In this document: positions 34,613 to 42,611 of the stretch, one piece after another
Numbering within the stretch: the first letter of the stretch is position 1
Layout: each line of letters starts with the position of its first letter
Assembly: GCF_003732265.1 (NCBI RefSeq)
Contig: NZ_MOBK01000014.1
Location: 48,950 to 112,949 of the forward strand
Origin: Pseudomonas brassicacearum
Lineage (GTDB): Bacteria; Pseudomonadota; Gammaproteobacteria; Pseudomonadales; Pseudomonadaceae
Direction of reading: 5' to 3'
DNA length: 64,000 bases
Position numbers and translations under genes: made by a program
Notes under the pieces: model-generated
Told to the model about the DNA's origin: nothing
Databases searched by the model: none
What the model saw: only the letters and a program-made list of their open reading frames with translations

Positions 34613-35770
34613 ATGGGACACGTCATGCGCACCCCGGAACAACTCGAAGCCGTCGAGAGTTTCCGTCGTTTCCTGGCCGACAAGATCGACCCGGTGTTCA
34701 ACAAGGAATACCGCGACAAGTTCATGCCGAAAGAGAAAATGGCCGAGATGATGCGCCAGCTCTCCGAGTTCGGCATGGTCAGCGGCGCCGTCAGCGAGGC
34801 CCATGGCGGCCTGGGCCTGGACTGGCCGACCATGACCATGCTGTTCGAAGAAGTCGCTGCCTGCTCGGTCGACCTGTCGACGCCGGTGGTCATCAACTCC
34901 TTCGGCGCGCAAATGCTGGAAAAACTCGCCCCGGATCACATCCGCGAACGTTACCTGCCGGGCCTGGTCAGCGGCGATTCGTTCGTCAGCGTCGGCATCT
35001 CGGAACCGGACGTCGGCTCCAACGTGCTGGAAATCAAGACCCGCGCCCGTCGCGACGGTGACGACTACATCATCACCGGCGAGAAAACCTGGATCAGCAA
35101 CGGCTCGTACTCCGACTTCCTGATCTGCACCTGCCGCACCGGCGATGACCCACGCAAGGGCCTGACTCACTTCCTGCTCGACCGCAAAGAACACCCGTAC
35201 GAAGTGCAGAACATCCACAAGATGGCCTGGAACAGCCAGTCCACCGCGCAGATCTTCCTCAACGACGTGCGCGTTCCGGCCAGCAACATCATCGGCGGCG
35301 AAGGCCAGGCCCTGAAAAACACCCTGTCGTTCTTCGAGCGCTCCCGCGTGTTCGTGGCCGCTCAAGGCCTGGGCATCGGCCGTCGCGCACTGGAAGAAGC
35401 CGTGCGTTACGCCAAAGAGCGCAAGCAACACGGCAAAGTGATCGCCGGTCACCAGTTGATCAGCGGCATGCTCGCGGAAATGGCCACCAACGTTGACGCC
35501 GCCCGCCTGCTCACCTACCGCGCCGCCGAGATGATCGGTTCCGGCATCCCGGCCGAAATGGAAGCCGCGATGGCCAAGTACTTCGCCTGCGAAATGGCGG
35601 TGACTGTCGCCCGTCAAGCCGTGCAGATCCACGGCGGCGCCGGTGTGACCACCGACTTCCTGGTCGAGAAACTGGCCCGCGAAGCCATCATCGTGCCGAT
35701 TCCGGAAGGCACCTCGCAGATCCAGCAACTGATCATTGGCCGCGCCCTGACCGGGGTCAACGCGTTCTGA
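34613..35770 (+). CDS. Acyl-CoA dehydrogenase
   Basis: This FAD acyl-CoA dehydrogenase has 385 residues and makes the 2,3-enoyl-CoA. Typical segments are GLGLDWPTMTMLFEEVAACS, VSVGISEPDVGSNV, EKTWISNGSYSDF and QIHGGAGVTTDFLVEKLARE. The catalytic Glu is E365 in PIPEGTSQIQ. I chose the ATG at 34613, preceded by AAGGAG; the frame extends further upstream only inside the thiolase gene. Electrons would go to ETF. Chain-length or branch preference cannot be read from the sequence. Confidence 0.92.
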   Translation: MGHVMRTPEQLEAVESFRRFLADKIDPVFNKEYRDKFMPKEKMAEMMRQLSEFGMVSGAVSEAHGGLGLDWPTMTMLFEEVAACSVDLSTPVVINSFGAQMLEKLAPDHIRERYLPGLVSGDSFVSVGISEPDVGSNVLEIKTRARRDGDDYIITGEKTWISNGSYSDFLICTCRTGDDPRKGLTHFLLDRKEHPYEVQNIHKMAWNSQSTAQIFLNDVRVPASNIIGGEGQALKNTLSFFERSRVFVAAQGLGIGRRALEEAVRYAKERKQHGKVIAGHQLISGMLAEMATNVDAARLLTYRAAEMIGSGIPAEMEAAMAKYFACEMAVTVARQAVQIHGGAGVTTDFLVEKLAREAIIVPIPEGTSQIQQLIIGRALTGVNAF

Positions 35771-35802
35771 TCAACCGTTCGTTCCACTCCTAACAATAAC
35801 AA

Positions 35803-35822
35803 CCCGGTCCCATTGGACCGGG
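35803..35822 (+). other. Intercistronic hairpin
   Basis: CCCGGTCC, the loop CATT and GGACCGGG form a perfect 8-bp stem in the 72-base gap between the acyl-CoA dehydrogenase and SDR genes. There is no T-run. It may act in mRNA processing or partial termination inside the operon. Confidence 0.45.
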
Positions 35823-35842
35823 CAGCGAACAAGGACACTTTC

Positions 35843-36619
35843 ATGCGTATTCAAGACAAAGTTATCGTAATCACTGGCGGCGCTTCGGGCCTGGGCCTGG
35901 CGACTGCGCATTACATGGCCGGCGAAAAAGGCGCCCGCGTGGCGATTTTCGACCTGAACATCGAAGCCGGCGAAAAAGCCGTGGCCAGCATTGGCGGCGA
36001 TCGCGCAATGTTCGTGCAAACCGACGTCAGCGACGAAGCCTCGGTGCAAAACGCCGTCAACGCGGTGATTGCCAAGTTTGGTGCAATCCACGTCTGCATC
36101 AACGGCGCCGCCGTGCCGAACGGTTTCAAGGTCCTGGGCCGCGAAGGCAAGGCAGCACCGCTGTCGAAGTTCGCCTTGGCGACTGCGATCAACCTCAACG
36201 GCGTGTTCAACGTCATGTCCAAGTGCGCCGAGCACATGGCTAACAACGAAGCCGAAGCCGGCGAAGAACGCGGCGTGGTGATCAACGTGTCGTCCGGCGC
36301 TGCCTATGAAGGCCAGGTCGGTCAGTGCGCCTACGCGGCCACCAAGGCTGGCGTGATCGGCATGAACATGCCGGCCGCCCGTGAACTGGGCGAGATTGGT
36401 GTGCGCGTCAACGCCATCGCGCCGGGCCTGTTCCTGACCACCATGGTTGCCGGTCTCGACGAGAAGATTCTCAACTCGCTGAAAGAGCAGATGGAATCGC
36501 CGAAACGCCTGGGTGACATGCGTGAGTTCGCACATTGCTGCGCGTTCCTGATCGAAAACGCCTACGTCAACGGCGAGACCATCCGCCTGGATGCCGCCTC
36601 GCGCATGCGTGCCCGATAA
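35843..36619 (+). CDS. Short-chain dehydrogenase, 3-hydroxyacyl-CoA dehydrogenase type
   Basis: The product has 258 residues. The NAD motif is TGGASGLGLA at residue 11, with D37 (IFDLN) favouring NAD over NADP. The active site is S150/S151 and Y164-x3-K168 (AYAATKAG). It resembles type II 3-hydroxyacyl-CoA dehydrogenases (HSD17B10-like), which also handle 2-methyl-3-hydroxyacyl-CoA and some steroids. AAGGA seven bases upstream supports the ATG at 35843. In this operon it would oxidise the 3-hydroxyacyl-CoA to the keto form for the thiolase. Confidence 0.9.
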   Translation: MRIQDKVIVITGGASGLGLATAHYMAGEKGARVAIFDLNIEAGEKAVASIGGDRAMFVQTDVSDEASVQNAVNAVIAKFGAIHVCINGAAVPNGFKVLGREGKAAPLSKFALATAINLNGVFNVMSKCAEHMANNEAEAGEERGVVINVSSGAAYEGQVGQCAYAATKAGVIGMNMPAARELGEIGVRVNAIAPGLFLTTMVAGLDEKILNSLKEQMESPKRLGDMREFAHCCAFLIENAYVNGETIRLDAASRMRAR

Positions 36620-36659
36620 CTCGCCCTACGGTCTTCTGGAGCTATTGGAGCGGTCCACC

Positions 36660-38246
36660 ATGAAAATGAACTTTAGCCGGGTCATGCGCTTGCTCGCGTT
36701 GCGTCATCGCGACCAGGAAGCCATCGTCAACATCGAGCGCAATCGGCGCTACACCTACGAGCAGTACCACCTGCTGACCAACCGTATCGCCGATGTCCTG
36801 CGCTCGATGTTGCACGTGCGCGCAGGCGAACGCTTCATGCTGATCCTGGAAAACGACAACCTCAGCCTGATGATGTTTCCCAGCACCTTCAAGCAGGAAG
36901 GCACGGTGGTCATGACCAACCTGCGCGATCCGCTCGAAGAGCATTCGCGTCAGGTCGATCTGGTCAATCCTCGCGTGGTGTTTATCGAAACCCGCTTGCT
37001 GGACAGCTACTACGGCATGTTGCGCCACCGTGGTTGCGAGATCGTGGTGATGGACCCGCCCACGGCCGAGCAAGCCAGCCTGCCGGGCGTTCACAGCTTC
37101 TGGTCGTTGGTGGACGCCGCGTCCGATCTCGACAACGATGTGAGCCTCGATACCGACGAGCACATTTGCATGTTGCGCTTCACCGGTGGCACCACCGGCA
37201 AGGGCAAGTGCGCGATGTATTCCATCGACAACTGGATGGCCTGCCGTGACGCGGCGTTCATCAACACCGATCTGGGCTTGAATAGCGCCACTCGGCTGTT
37301 GCATGTGTCGCCGCTGTCCCACGGCACGATCATGCTGTTCTTCCCGACGTTCTACGGCGGTGGCACCAACCTGACCATGAACCAGCTGGACATGGAAGCC
37401 TGGCGCCAGCAAGTCGAAAAGGAGCGTGTGACCCACTCGTTCCTGGTGCCGACCGTGCTGTATCGCTTGCTGGAAATGCAACGCGCCGCACCCAAGGACT
37501 TCTCCTCGCTGAGTACCTTGATCTACGGCGCCGCACCGATGAGCCCGGACAAACTGGGCGAACTGGTGGAATGCTTCGGGCAGATTTTTGTCCAGGGCTA
37601 CGCCGCCACCGAAGCACCGATGCTCATCGCTGCGCTCGACAAAGCCTCGCACCAGCCAGGCAATGCCACCTCGTTGCAACGCTTGTCGTCGGCCGGTCGT
37701 CCGACCCCTGGTGTCGAAGTGTTTATCGCCGATACGGACGGCACGCCGTTGCCGATCGGTGAAACCGGTGAGATCCGCATTCGCTGCAAAGCGGTGATCA
37801 AGGGTTACTACGAGAATCCGGAAGCAACCGCCGCCGAATTCGAGGACGGTGCGTGGAAATCCGGTGACCTGGGCTACATCGACCACAACGGTTTCCTGTA
37901 CATCGTCGACCGGCTCAAGGACATGATCATCAGCGGCGGTTTCAACGTTTATGCGGTGGAAGTCGAAGCAGCACTGGCGGCACATCCGTCGGTACTGATG
38001 GCGGCCGTGGTCGGTATTCCGCATGCCGAATGGGGCGAAGCGGTGCATGCCGAAGTCATCCTGCGTCAGGGCGAATCCGTCACTTGTGAAGAGTTGATTG
38101 CCCAGACCCGCACGCGACTGGGCGGCTACAAGGCGCCGAAAACGCTGGTGTTCGTGGATGAGTTGCCGCTTTCGGTGGTCGGTAAGGTGCTGCGCCGGCA
38201 AGTGCGGGAAAAGTACTGGAAGGGATCGTTGCGCAACGTCAGCTGA
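36660..38246 (+). CDS. AMP-forming acyl-CoA ligase
   Basis: This 528-residue member of the ANL superfamily would activate the carboxylic acid to its CoA thioester with ATP. The P-loop is RFTGGTTGKGKCAMYS at residue 173 (GGTTG instead of SGTTG). The adenine site is YGAAPMS followed by QGYAATEAPM. The hinge and A8 motif are GDLGYIDHNGFLYIVDRLKD and IISGGFNVYAVEVE. The A10 Lys is in LPLSVVGKVLRRQ. GGAG nine bases upstream supports the ATG at 36660. As last gene of the operon it supplies the CoA ester used by the racemase and beta-oxidation enzymes. Confidence 0.92.
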   Translation: MKMNFSRVMRLLALRHRDQEAIVNIERNRRYTYEQYHLLTNRIADVLRSMLHVRAGERFMLILENDNLSLMMFPSTFKQEGTVVMTNLRDPLEEHSRQVDLVNPRVVFIETRLLDSYYGMLRHRGCEIVVMDPPTAEQASLPGVHSFWSLVDAASDLDNDVSLDTDEHICMLRFTGGTTGKGKCAMYSIDNWMACRDAAFINTDLGLNSATRLLHVSPLSHGTIMLFFPTFYGGGTNLTMNQLDMEAWRQQVEKERVTHSFLVPTVLYRLLEMQRAAPKDFSSLSTLIYGAAPMSPDKLGELVECFGQIFVQGYAATEAPMLIAALDKASHQPGNATSLQRLSSAGRPTPGVEVFIADTDGTPLPIGETGEIRIRCKAVIKGYYENPEATAAEFEDGAWKSGDLGYIDHNGFLYIVDRLKDMIISGGFNVYAVEVEAALAAHPSVLMAAVVGIPHAEWGEAVHAEVILRQGESVTCEELIAQTRTRLGGYKAPKTLVFVDELPLSVVGKVLRRQVREKYWKGSLRNVS

Positions 38247-38268
38247 ACCTCAGCCAACGAACATCCCC

Positions 38269-38356
38269 TGTAGGAGCGAGCCTGCTCGCGATGGCGTCCG
38301 TACATTCAACATTGATGTGACTGACAGACCGCTTTCGCGAGCAGGCTCGCTCCCAC
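38269..38356. repeat. REPIN, mixed GTAGGAGC/GTGGGAGC arms
   Basis: TGTAGGAGCGAGCCTGCTCG and CGAGCAGGCTCGCTCCCACA face each other after the ligase gene. The outermost bases of the arms differ (GTAGG against CCCAC), so the pair has diverged slightly. Confidence 0.85.
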
Positions 38357-38379
38357 AGGGGTTGGTGGTGGTTGGAGAA

Positions 38380-39231
38380 TCAAGGCGCTGGCACCACGGT
38401 GTAGAAAACACCGTTGGCGCCATAGGCAGGTCGCAGCCAGGAAGTGCCGCATTCGTAGAATGTGCCTTGGGTCATCGTGCGCAAGCCACATCCCGCTGGC
38501 AGGTTGGCAAAGGTCGCACCGATGGGCATTGTCGGCGGTGCCGTGGCCACCATCCCGGCGTTATAGCCCGAGCCGTAAGCGTTGGCATTGGCATTCTGTT
38601 CGGCCGCCGTCGCTACCGTCGCCCCCACCACCGCACCCGCCGCAGCGGCAGCTGCCGGATTCACACCCTCGTTGTAACCACAGTTATAGCAACCGCTGCT
38701 GGCCACCACTGCAGTTGGCGGATGGTAGTAGGCCGTTCCGTAAGGAACCGGATGGTAAACGTCCGTGGTCGTGCCATATCCCGGCGGATGGTAAGCCGTC
38801 GTGCCATAGCCATCGGAGTGGTAGCCCGCAGCAGTAGCACCGTTTTCACCTTGCGCGTGCCAGGCGCCCTCCCCGCCGGAAGCCGTTCCGCCTTCTGCAC
38901 CCGTACCGTGCCAGGACCCTTCGCCACCGGAGGCAGTCCCCCCGGCTTCAGTTCTGCCGCTCCAGCTACCCTCGCCACCGGACGCTGAACCGCCTTTATA
39001 ACCGGACCCGCTCCAACTGCCATCACCGCCGGAAGCCGAGCCGCCGCGATTGCTTTCGCCACTCCAACTGCCACCGCCGCCCGACGCCGAGCCGAAATCT
39101 CCGGAGTGACTCCATGAGCCACCACCGCCAGAAGAATGGCCCCAGGCCGACGCGCGCGACCAGGCTGCCGCCTCGTTACAGGTCAGTGCCCCAACCAAAA
39201 GGCCAGCGAACATCAAGGTAGATCTGTTCAT
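38380..39231 (-). CDS. Secreted glycine/serine-rich tandem-repeat protein
   Basis: The product has 283 residues with a signal peptide (cleavage near NEAAA, about residue 23). Residues 47-131 are five tandem 17-residue repeats of the type GSASGGDGSWSGSGYKG, each with one Trp. A Tyr/Pro-rich stretch follows (YGTTAYHPPGYGTT). Then comes GCYNCGYNEG and a Gly/Ala-rich segment (PAAAAAAGAVVGATVATAA) that could span or contact membrane. The C-terminal domain has two Cys (AGCGLRTM, YECGTSWL). It is probably exported to the cell surface. It lies 16 bases after the DUF2092 gene and shares its transcript. The role is unknown. Confidence 0.75.
   Translation of the reverse strand: MNRSTLMFAGLLVGALTCNEAAAWSRASAWGHSSGGGGSWSHSGDFGSASGGGGSWSGESNRGGSASGGDGSWSGSGYKGGSASGGEGSWSGRTEAGGTASGGEGSWHGTGAEGGTASGGEGAWHAQGENGATAAGYHSDGYGTTAYHPPGYGTTTDVYHPVPYGTAYYHPPTAVVASSGCYNCGYNEGVNPAAAAAAGAVVGATVATAAEQNANANAYGSGYNAGMVATAPPTMPIGATFANLPAGCGLRTMTQGTFYECGTSWLRPAYGANGVFYTVVPAP
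38839..39093 (-). repeat. Five coding tandem repeats of 51 bp
   Basis: The stretch encodes five consecutive 17-residue units of the pattern G-S/T-A-S-G-G-x-G-S/A-W followed by seven variable residues. A shorter degenerate copy (GHSSGGGGSWSHSGDF) precedes it. Unit number may vary between strains. Confidence 0.8.
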
Positions 39232-39247
39232 GATTCAGCCTCCTCGT

Positions 39248-40066
39248 TCAGGGGTTTGCCACGGGCTCTTTAACGCCTTTCGGGGCGCTCAGGCCGCGCG
39301 GCGGGGCAAATTGAATCCGATGAGCCGTCTCGATATGGTCAGGCTTGAAAAAATCCGCCGACATATCCGAACTGAGCTTCCAGTCACTGAACTCGACCTG
39401 ATGCCGGGACTGGGTTGGGTCCTCGAGAAACACTGCGCGCAACATGCGCGGCAGCTTGTCTTCAGTACCGATCCAGGCCTGGACGAACACACTGTCGTTC
39501 GTATAAGCAATCACATCGGTGGTGGTATCGCCGACCACCGTGGATTGACCGATGTAAAACGCCACGCGCATGTCCTCGGCCAAATCTTTATAGGGGTCCG
39601 CGACGATGACGTCGGTAAACGGGAAATAGATCGCGGCCCGTCGGTACGCAGCCTCTAGCGTCGCATCGATGGTCGGTGGCGCATCCGCTTGTGCGAGCAG
39701 ATTGTCTTTGCGTTCATAGGCATAGGCTTTCTTGCCATCGTAATAGAACTCGGTGGGCGGGCCATCGCCCGAGGTCAACACTCGCAGGCGATCCGGGCGC
39801 TGCAGGTTGACCAGCGCCACCGTGCTGTAAGCCAGGGGCGGCCCCAGACGACTGGGTTTTTCGTAGGTGGTGACCGCTTTGAAACTCAGGCCCTGAGTGC
39901 CGGTCAGCCGGGCGCTCATGGCTTTGAGAATATCCAGCGCCTTGGGCTCCAGTTGCGTCGCGGGTGCGTCGGTGGCTGGCGCCTGTGCGGCAAACAACGG
40001 GGTCGCGAACGCAGCGATAACAACGCTGAGCGAGAGCCAGCGGACATGTTGTTGGAGCGTGGGCAT
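39248..40066 (-). CDS. DUF2092 periplasmic protein (LolA-like)
   Basis: The product has 272 residues with a signal peptide (cleavage near LFAA, about residue 26). DUF2092 proteins resemble LolA-type lipid carriers. Seen are KALDILKAMSARLTGTQGLS at the mature start, FYYDGKKAYAYERKDNLLAQ in the middle and SRHQVEFSDWKLSSDMSADF near the end, the usual family layout. It is the first gene of a two-gene operon with the glycine-rich protein. It diverges from the DUF3313 lipoprotein across a 320-base gap that holds a conserved regulatory element. A lipid-binding role is inference from the fold. Confidence 0.85.
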   Translation of the reverse strand: MPTLQQHVRWLSLSVVIAAFATPLFAAQAPATDAPATQLEPKALDILKAMSARLTGTQGLSFKAVTTYEKPSRLGPPLAYSTVALVNLQRPDRLRVLTSGDGPPTEFYYDGKKAYAYERKDNLLAQADAPPTIDATLEAAYRRAAIYFPFTDVIVADPYKDLAEDMRVAFYIGQSTVVGDTTTDVIAYTNDSVFVQAWIGTEDKLPRMLRAVFLEDPTQSRHQVEFSDWKLSSDMSADFFKPDHIETAHRIQFAPPRGLSAPKGVKEPVANP

Positions 40067-40207
40067 CGGTTGTTCTCCGCAGAGAGAGGTCAGGCGTTGA
40101 ACGCCTGGCGACGGATATGACGTCGCAACGAATTCATCTTCCGATGAACACGCTTCGATGATTCATGCCTTGCACCGGTTTGCAGTCATGGGCTCCGGAT
40201 ACATCAG

Positions 40208-40246
40208 CAAAGCTCAGTTTTGTGGCATTCGCCATTCCATCGAGAA
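40208..40246. promoter_or_regulatory. Conserved upstream element, copy A
   Basis: The stretch contains CAGCAAAGCTCAGTTTTGTG and the dyad TGGCATTCGCCA. It is nearly the same as 42411-42449. A second shared box, CTACCTACGCTCT, lies 98 bases downstream at 40313. It is about 140-180 bases before the DUF3313 gene and is a likely activator site. Confidence 0.6.
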
Positions 40247-40386
40247 GAATTCGGACGATTCCCGGCAGGATTCATCGGCGCACAAGGCATTGCGCTGGAA
40301 ATTTCAGCATTGCTACCTACGCTCTCCGCAACGCTATTGAGATTTCTACCGAACAGTTCGACTTTCTCCATGGAGCACACACCACC

Positions 40387-41058
40387 ATGAATCCGTCCCG
40401 AAACCTCCTTATCGGCGCCGCGTTGGCCGGCCTTCTGCTCGGTGGTTGCACCTCCAAGGTCACCGAGTCGACGCAATACTCCGGTTTCCTGTCGAGTTAC
40501 AGCGATCTGAAGGAATTCGATACCCCCAGCGGGGGCAAGGCCATGCGCTGGATCAGCCCGTCGTGGGACTCGAACGCCTACGACACCGTGGCCTTCAACA
40601 AGCTGGAGTTCTACCCCGCGCCCAAACCCAATGAGCGGGTCAACCAGCAGACGCTGACCGATATCCAGAACTACATGACCAGCAAAACCAAAGCCACGCT
40701 GGGCACCAAATACCGGGTGGTCACCAATCCGGCGTCAGCCGGTTCCAGGACCTTGATCCTGCGCGCGGCCATCACCGGGGTCAGCGCCTCGAACGAGGGC
40801 ATGAAATGGTATGAAGTGGTGCCCATCGCGGCTGTCGTCGGCGCGACTCAAGCGGCCACCGGTCACCGTGACCAGGACACCGAGCTGTATATCGAGGCTG
40901 AGTTCGTCGACGCCAGAACCAACCAGACCGTGGGCCGAGTCGTGCGCAAAGTGTTTGGCACCACACTGGAAAACGAAAGCCAGCAAGTCACGGCCAAGGA
41001 TTTCAAAGTGGCGATCGACAAGCTGAACGCGGATCTCTGGGCGTTCATCCGCAGTTGA
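40387..41058 (+). CDS. DUF3313 lipoprotein, paralogue A
   Basis: The product has 223 residues. The lipobox is LLLGGC-TS with the lipidated Cys at about residue 21. DUF3313 features are YSGFLSSYSDLKEF, MRWISPSW and KLEFYPAPKPNERVNQQTL. A Gly/Ala segment (VPIAAVVGATQAATGHRDQD) is followed by AKDFKVAIDKLNADLWAFI at the end. It is about 80% like the protein encoded at 45622 by eye, so one arose by duplication. It is probably anchored in the outer membrane. The SlyB-like gene follows 44 bases later. The function of DUF3313 is not known. Confidence 0.87.
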   Translation: MNPSRNLLIGAALAGLLLGGCTSKVTESTQYSGFLSSYSDLKEFDTPSGGKAMRWISPSWDSNAYDTVAFNKLEFYPAPKPNERVNQQTLTDIQNYMTSKTKATLGTKYRVVTNPASAGSRTLILRAAITGVSASNEGMKWYEVVPIAAVVGATQAATGHRDQDTELYIEAEFVDARTNQTVGRVVRKVFGTTLENESQQVTAKDFKVAIDKLNADLWAFIRS

Positions 41059-41102
41059 GACCTGTTTGAACTGTTGTTTACGACCCTGAAGAGGTACACA
41101 GC

Positions 41103-41561
41103 ATGAAAGCAATCCTGTCCTGGATGACCGTCACGATGGCGGCTGTGTTGATCAGCGCCTGCTCAGCCGTGGGCTCAACCGATGGCGGTGCCGGCGAGAT
41201 CGAGATTCGCTCAGGCAAGATCGAGCAGATCACGCTGACGCAGATGCAGACCAATCACGACAGTGGCGTCGGCGCCGTACTCGGTGGCCTTGGCGGTCTC
41301 GGTATCGGCAGCCTGATCGGTCATGGCACCGGGCGCGATGTCGCCATGGTTGCCGGTGCGCTGGCCGGTGCGGTCGGCGGCAATTACGCCGAGAAGAAAA
41401 AGTATGACCAACCGGTAGAAGCACAACAGATCATCGTGCGGGTCAGAAGTGGCGTGCTGGTGTCGGTGACCCAGCCGATCAATCCGTCCTTGGGTAAAGG
41501 CATGAACGTGTATATCCAGGGCTCAGGCAATGACGCCCGTGTGGTACCGCAAGGCAGTTAA
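41103..41561 (+). CDS. SlyB-like glycine-zipper outer-membrane lipoprotein
   Basis: The product has 152 residues. The lipobox is LISAC-SA with Cys at residue 20. The glycine-zipper 2TM region is GAVLGGLGGLGIGSLIGHGT and VAGALAGAVGGNYAE, as in SlyB/Pcp proteins. The C-terminal domain (IIVRVRSGVLVSVTQPIN) is also typical. SlyB-type lipoproteins support outer-membrane integrity. It is in one transcript with the DUF3313 gene and converges on the MetA-type gene, ten bases apart. Confidence 0.87.
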   Translation: MKAILSWMTVTMAAVLISACSAVGSTDGGAGEIEIRSGKIEQITLTQMQTNHDSGVGAVLGGLGGLGIGSLIGHGTGRDVAMVAGALAGAVGGNYAEKKKYDQPVEAQQIIVRVRSGVLVSVTQPINPSLGKGMNVYIQGSGNDARVVPQGS

Positions 41562-41570
41562 TGCGCGACC

Positions 41571-42383
41571 TCACTTGGGAAACAGCAACGTAATCGCCGC
41601 GCGTAGTCCCCAGCCGCGCGCACCATCTTCAGGACTGTCGGCCCAGTAGCGCGGGCCGACTTGAAGGGTCAGTGGCTGGCCTCCCAACTTGAGCAACTGA
41701 GTCACCGTGGCGTTGACCGGGACCGCCCATTCCTTGGTCTGCCAGTTGTAGATCGATTCGGTGTTAACGCCAAACGTGGTGTAGGTGTGCGTGGTGTACG
41801 ACCAGAAGGGTTGCAAGTACGTCTGGTTGACCTTGGCTGCATTGGACTGCTCGCCGCTCAGGCTCCAGATGTGATTGGCGAGGATGCCCCGGGTCCAGCC
41901 GTTAGATTGTTTCAACGCCACGACGGTCGGCCCGGCACCCCACTGCCGACTGCTCAACAACCTGTCACTTCCCGTGGGAATCAGCAACGCCGGCCCGGCG
42001 CCGAGAATCCAGCCGCTGGCCGTCGGCTCCTTGGGCGAAAAGAAAAAGCTTTGGGTCACATCGCCAATGCCGGACTTGTCCGCCGCGCCGTCTGGCGCCA
42101 GGCCATGCTGGTCAATCACCGGCAGGATCGTGCGGGAGATCAGGTTCCAGTGGTCATTCAATTCGAAGGGCAGCACCGGCTGGATATTGGTCACGCTGTG
42201 CATGCCCTCCCCGGTGGGTCCCATCTTCTGATCCCAGGTGTACTGGATCGGCAGGCTGTACATGGCCGCGACCGGATTCAGCGATTTTTTCACCAGTTCG
42301 GCGTCCTCCTCCGCGTGAACACTCCCCGCCCCGAGGAACAGGGCACACGGCAACAGGTAATGCGCAGTTCGCAGGCTCGGCAT
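41571..42383 (-). CDS. Outer-membrane protein of the MetA-pathway-of-phenol-degradation type
   Basis: The product has 270 residues from the ATG at 42383. A signal peptide ends near VHAEED, about residue 24. The rest shows beta-barrel strands (NHWNLISR-like HWNLISRTILPVID, GWILGAGPALLIPTGSD, WTRGILANHIWSLSG) and closes GWGLRAAITLLFPK. The family is a loosely defined group of channel-like proteins often placed beside catabolic genes. An upstream start at 42410 is possible but lacks a ribosome site. It diverges from the second sulfatase, with the copy-B regulatory element between them. Confidence 0.78.
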   Translation of the reverse strand: MPSLRTAHYLLPCALFLGAGSVHAEEDAELVKKSLNPVAAMYSLPIQYTWDQKMGPTGEGMHSVTNIQPVLPFELNDHWNLISRTILPVIDQHGLAPDGAADKSGIGDVTQSFFFSPKEPTASGWILGAGPALLIPTGSDRLLSSRQWGAGPTVVALKQSNGWTRGILANHIWSLSGEQSNAAKVNQTYLQPFWSYTTHTYTTFGVNTESIYNWQTKEWAVPVNATVTQLLKLGGQPLTLQVGPRYWADSPEDGARGWGLRAAITLLFPK

Positions 42384-42410
42384 GTTCAAGCACCCCAGTG
42401 GTTTGAGCAT

Positions 42411-42449
42411 GAGCAAAGCGCAGTTTTATGGCGCTCGCCATTCAATCGC
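42411..42449. promoter_or_regulatory. Conserved upstream element, copy B
   Basis: GAGCAAAGCGCAGTTTTATG and the near-perfect dyad ATGGCGCTCGCCAT match copy A at 40208. CTACCTACGCTCT follows 99 bases later at 42520, nearly the same spacing as copy A. It lies upstream of the sulfatase gene at 42612 and next to the divergent outer-membrane gene. Confidence 0.6.
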
Positions 42450-42611
42450 TGAACAAATCGAAAATTCCTGGAAGGTTTCGCGTCTTTTTAGATAGCTATT
42501 TCTGGATATTTCGCAGTTTCTACCTACGCTCTTCGCGGGGGGATCCAACATTTCAGGAGAAGCCGGGGAGCTTCTTTTCAGCGTGCTCACAGCGGTACAC
42601 AGGATCTCGAC

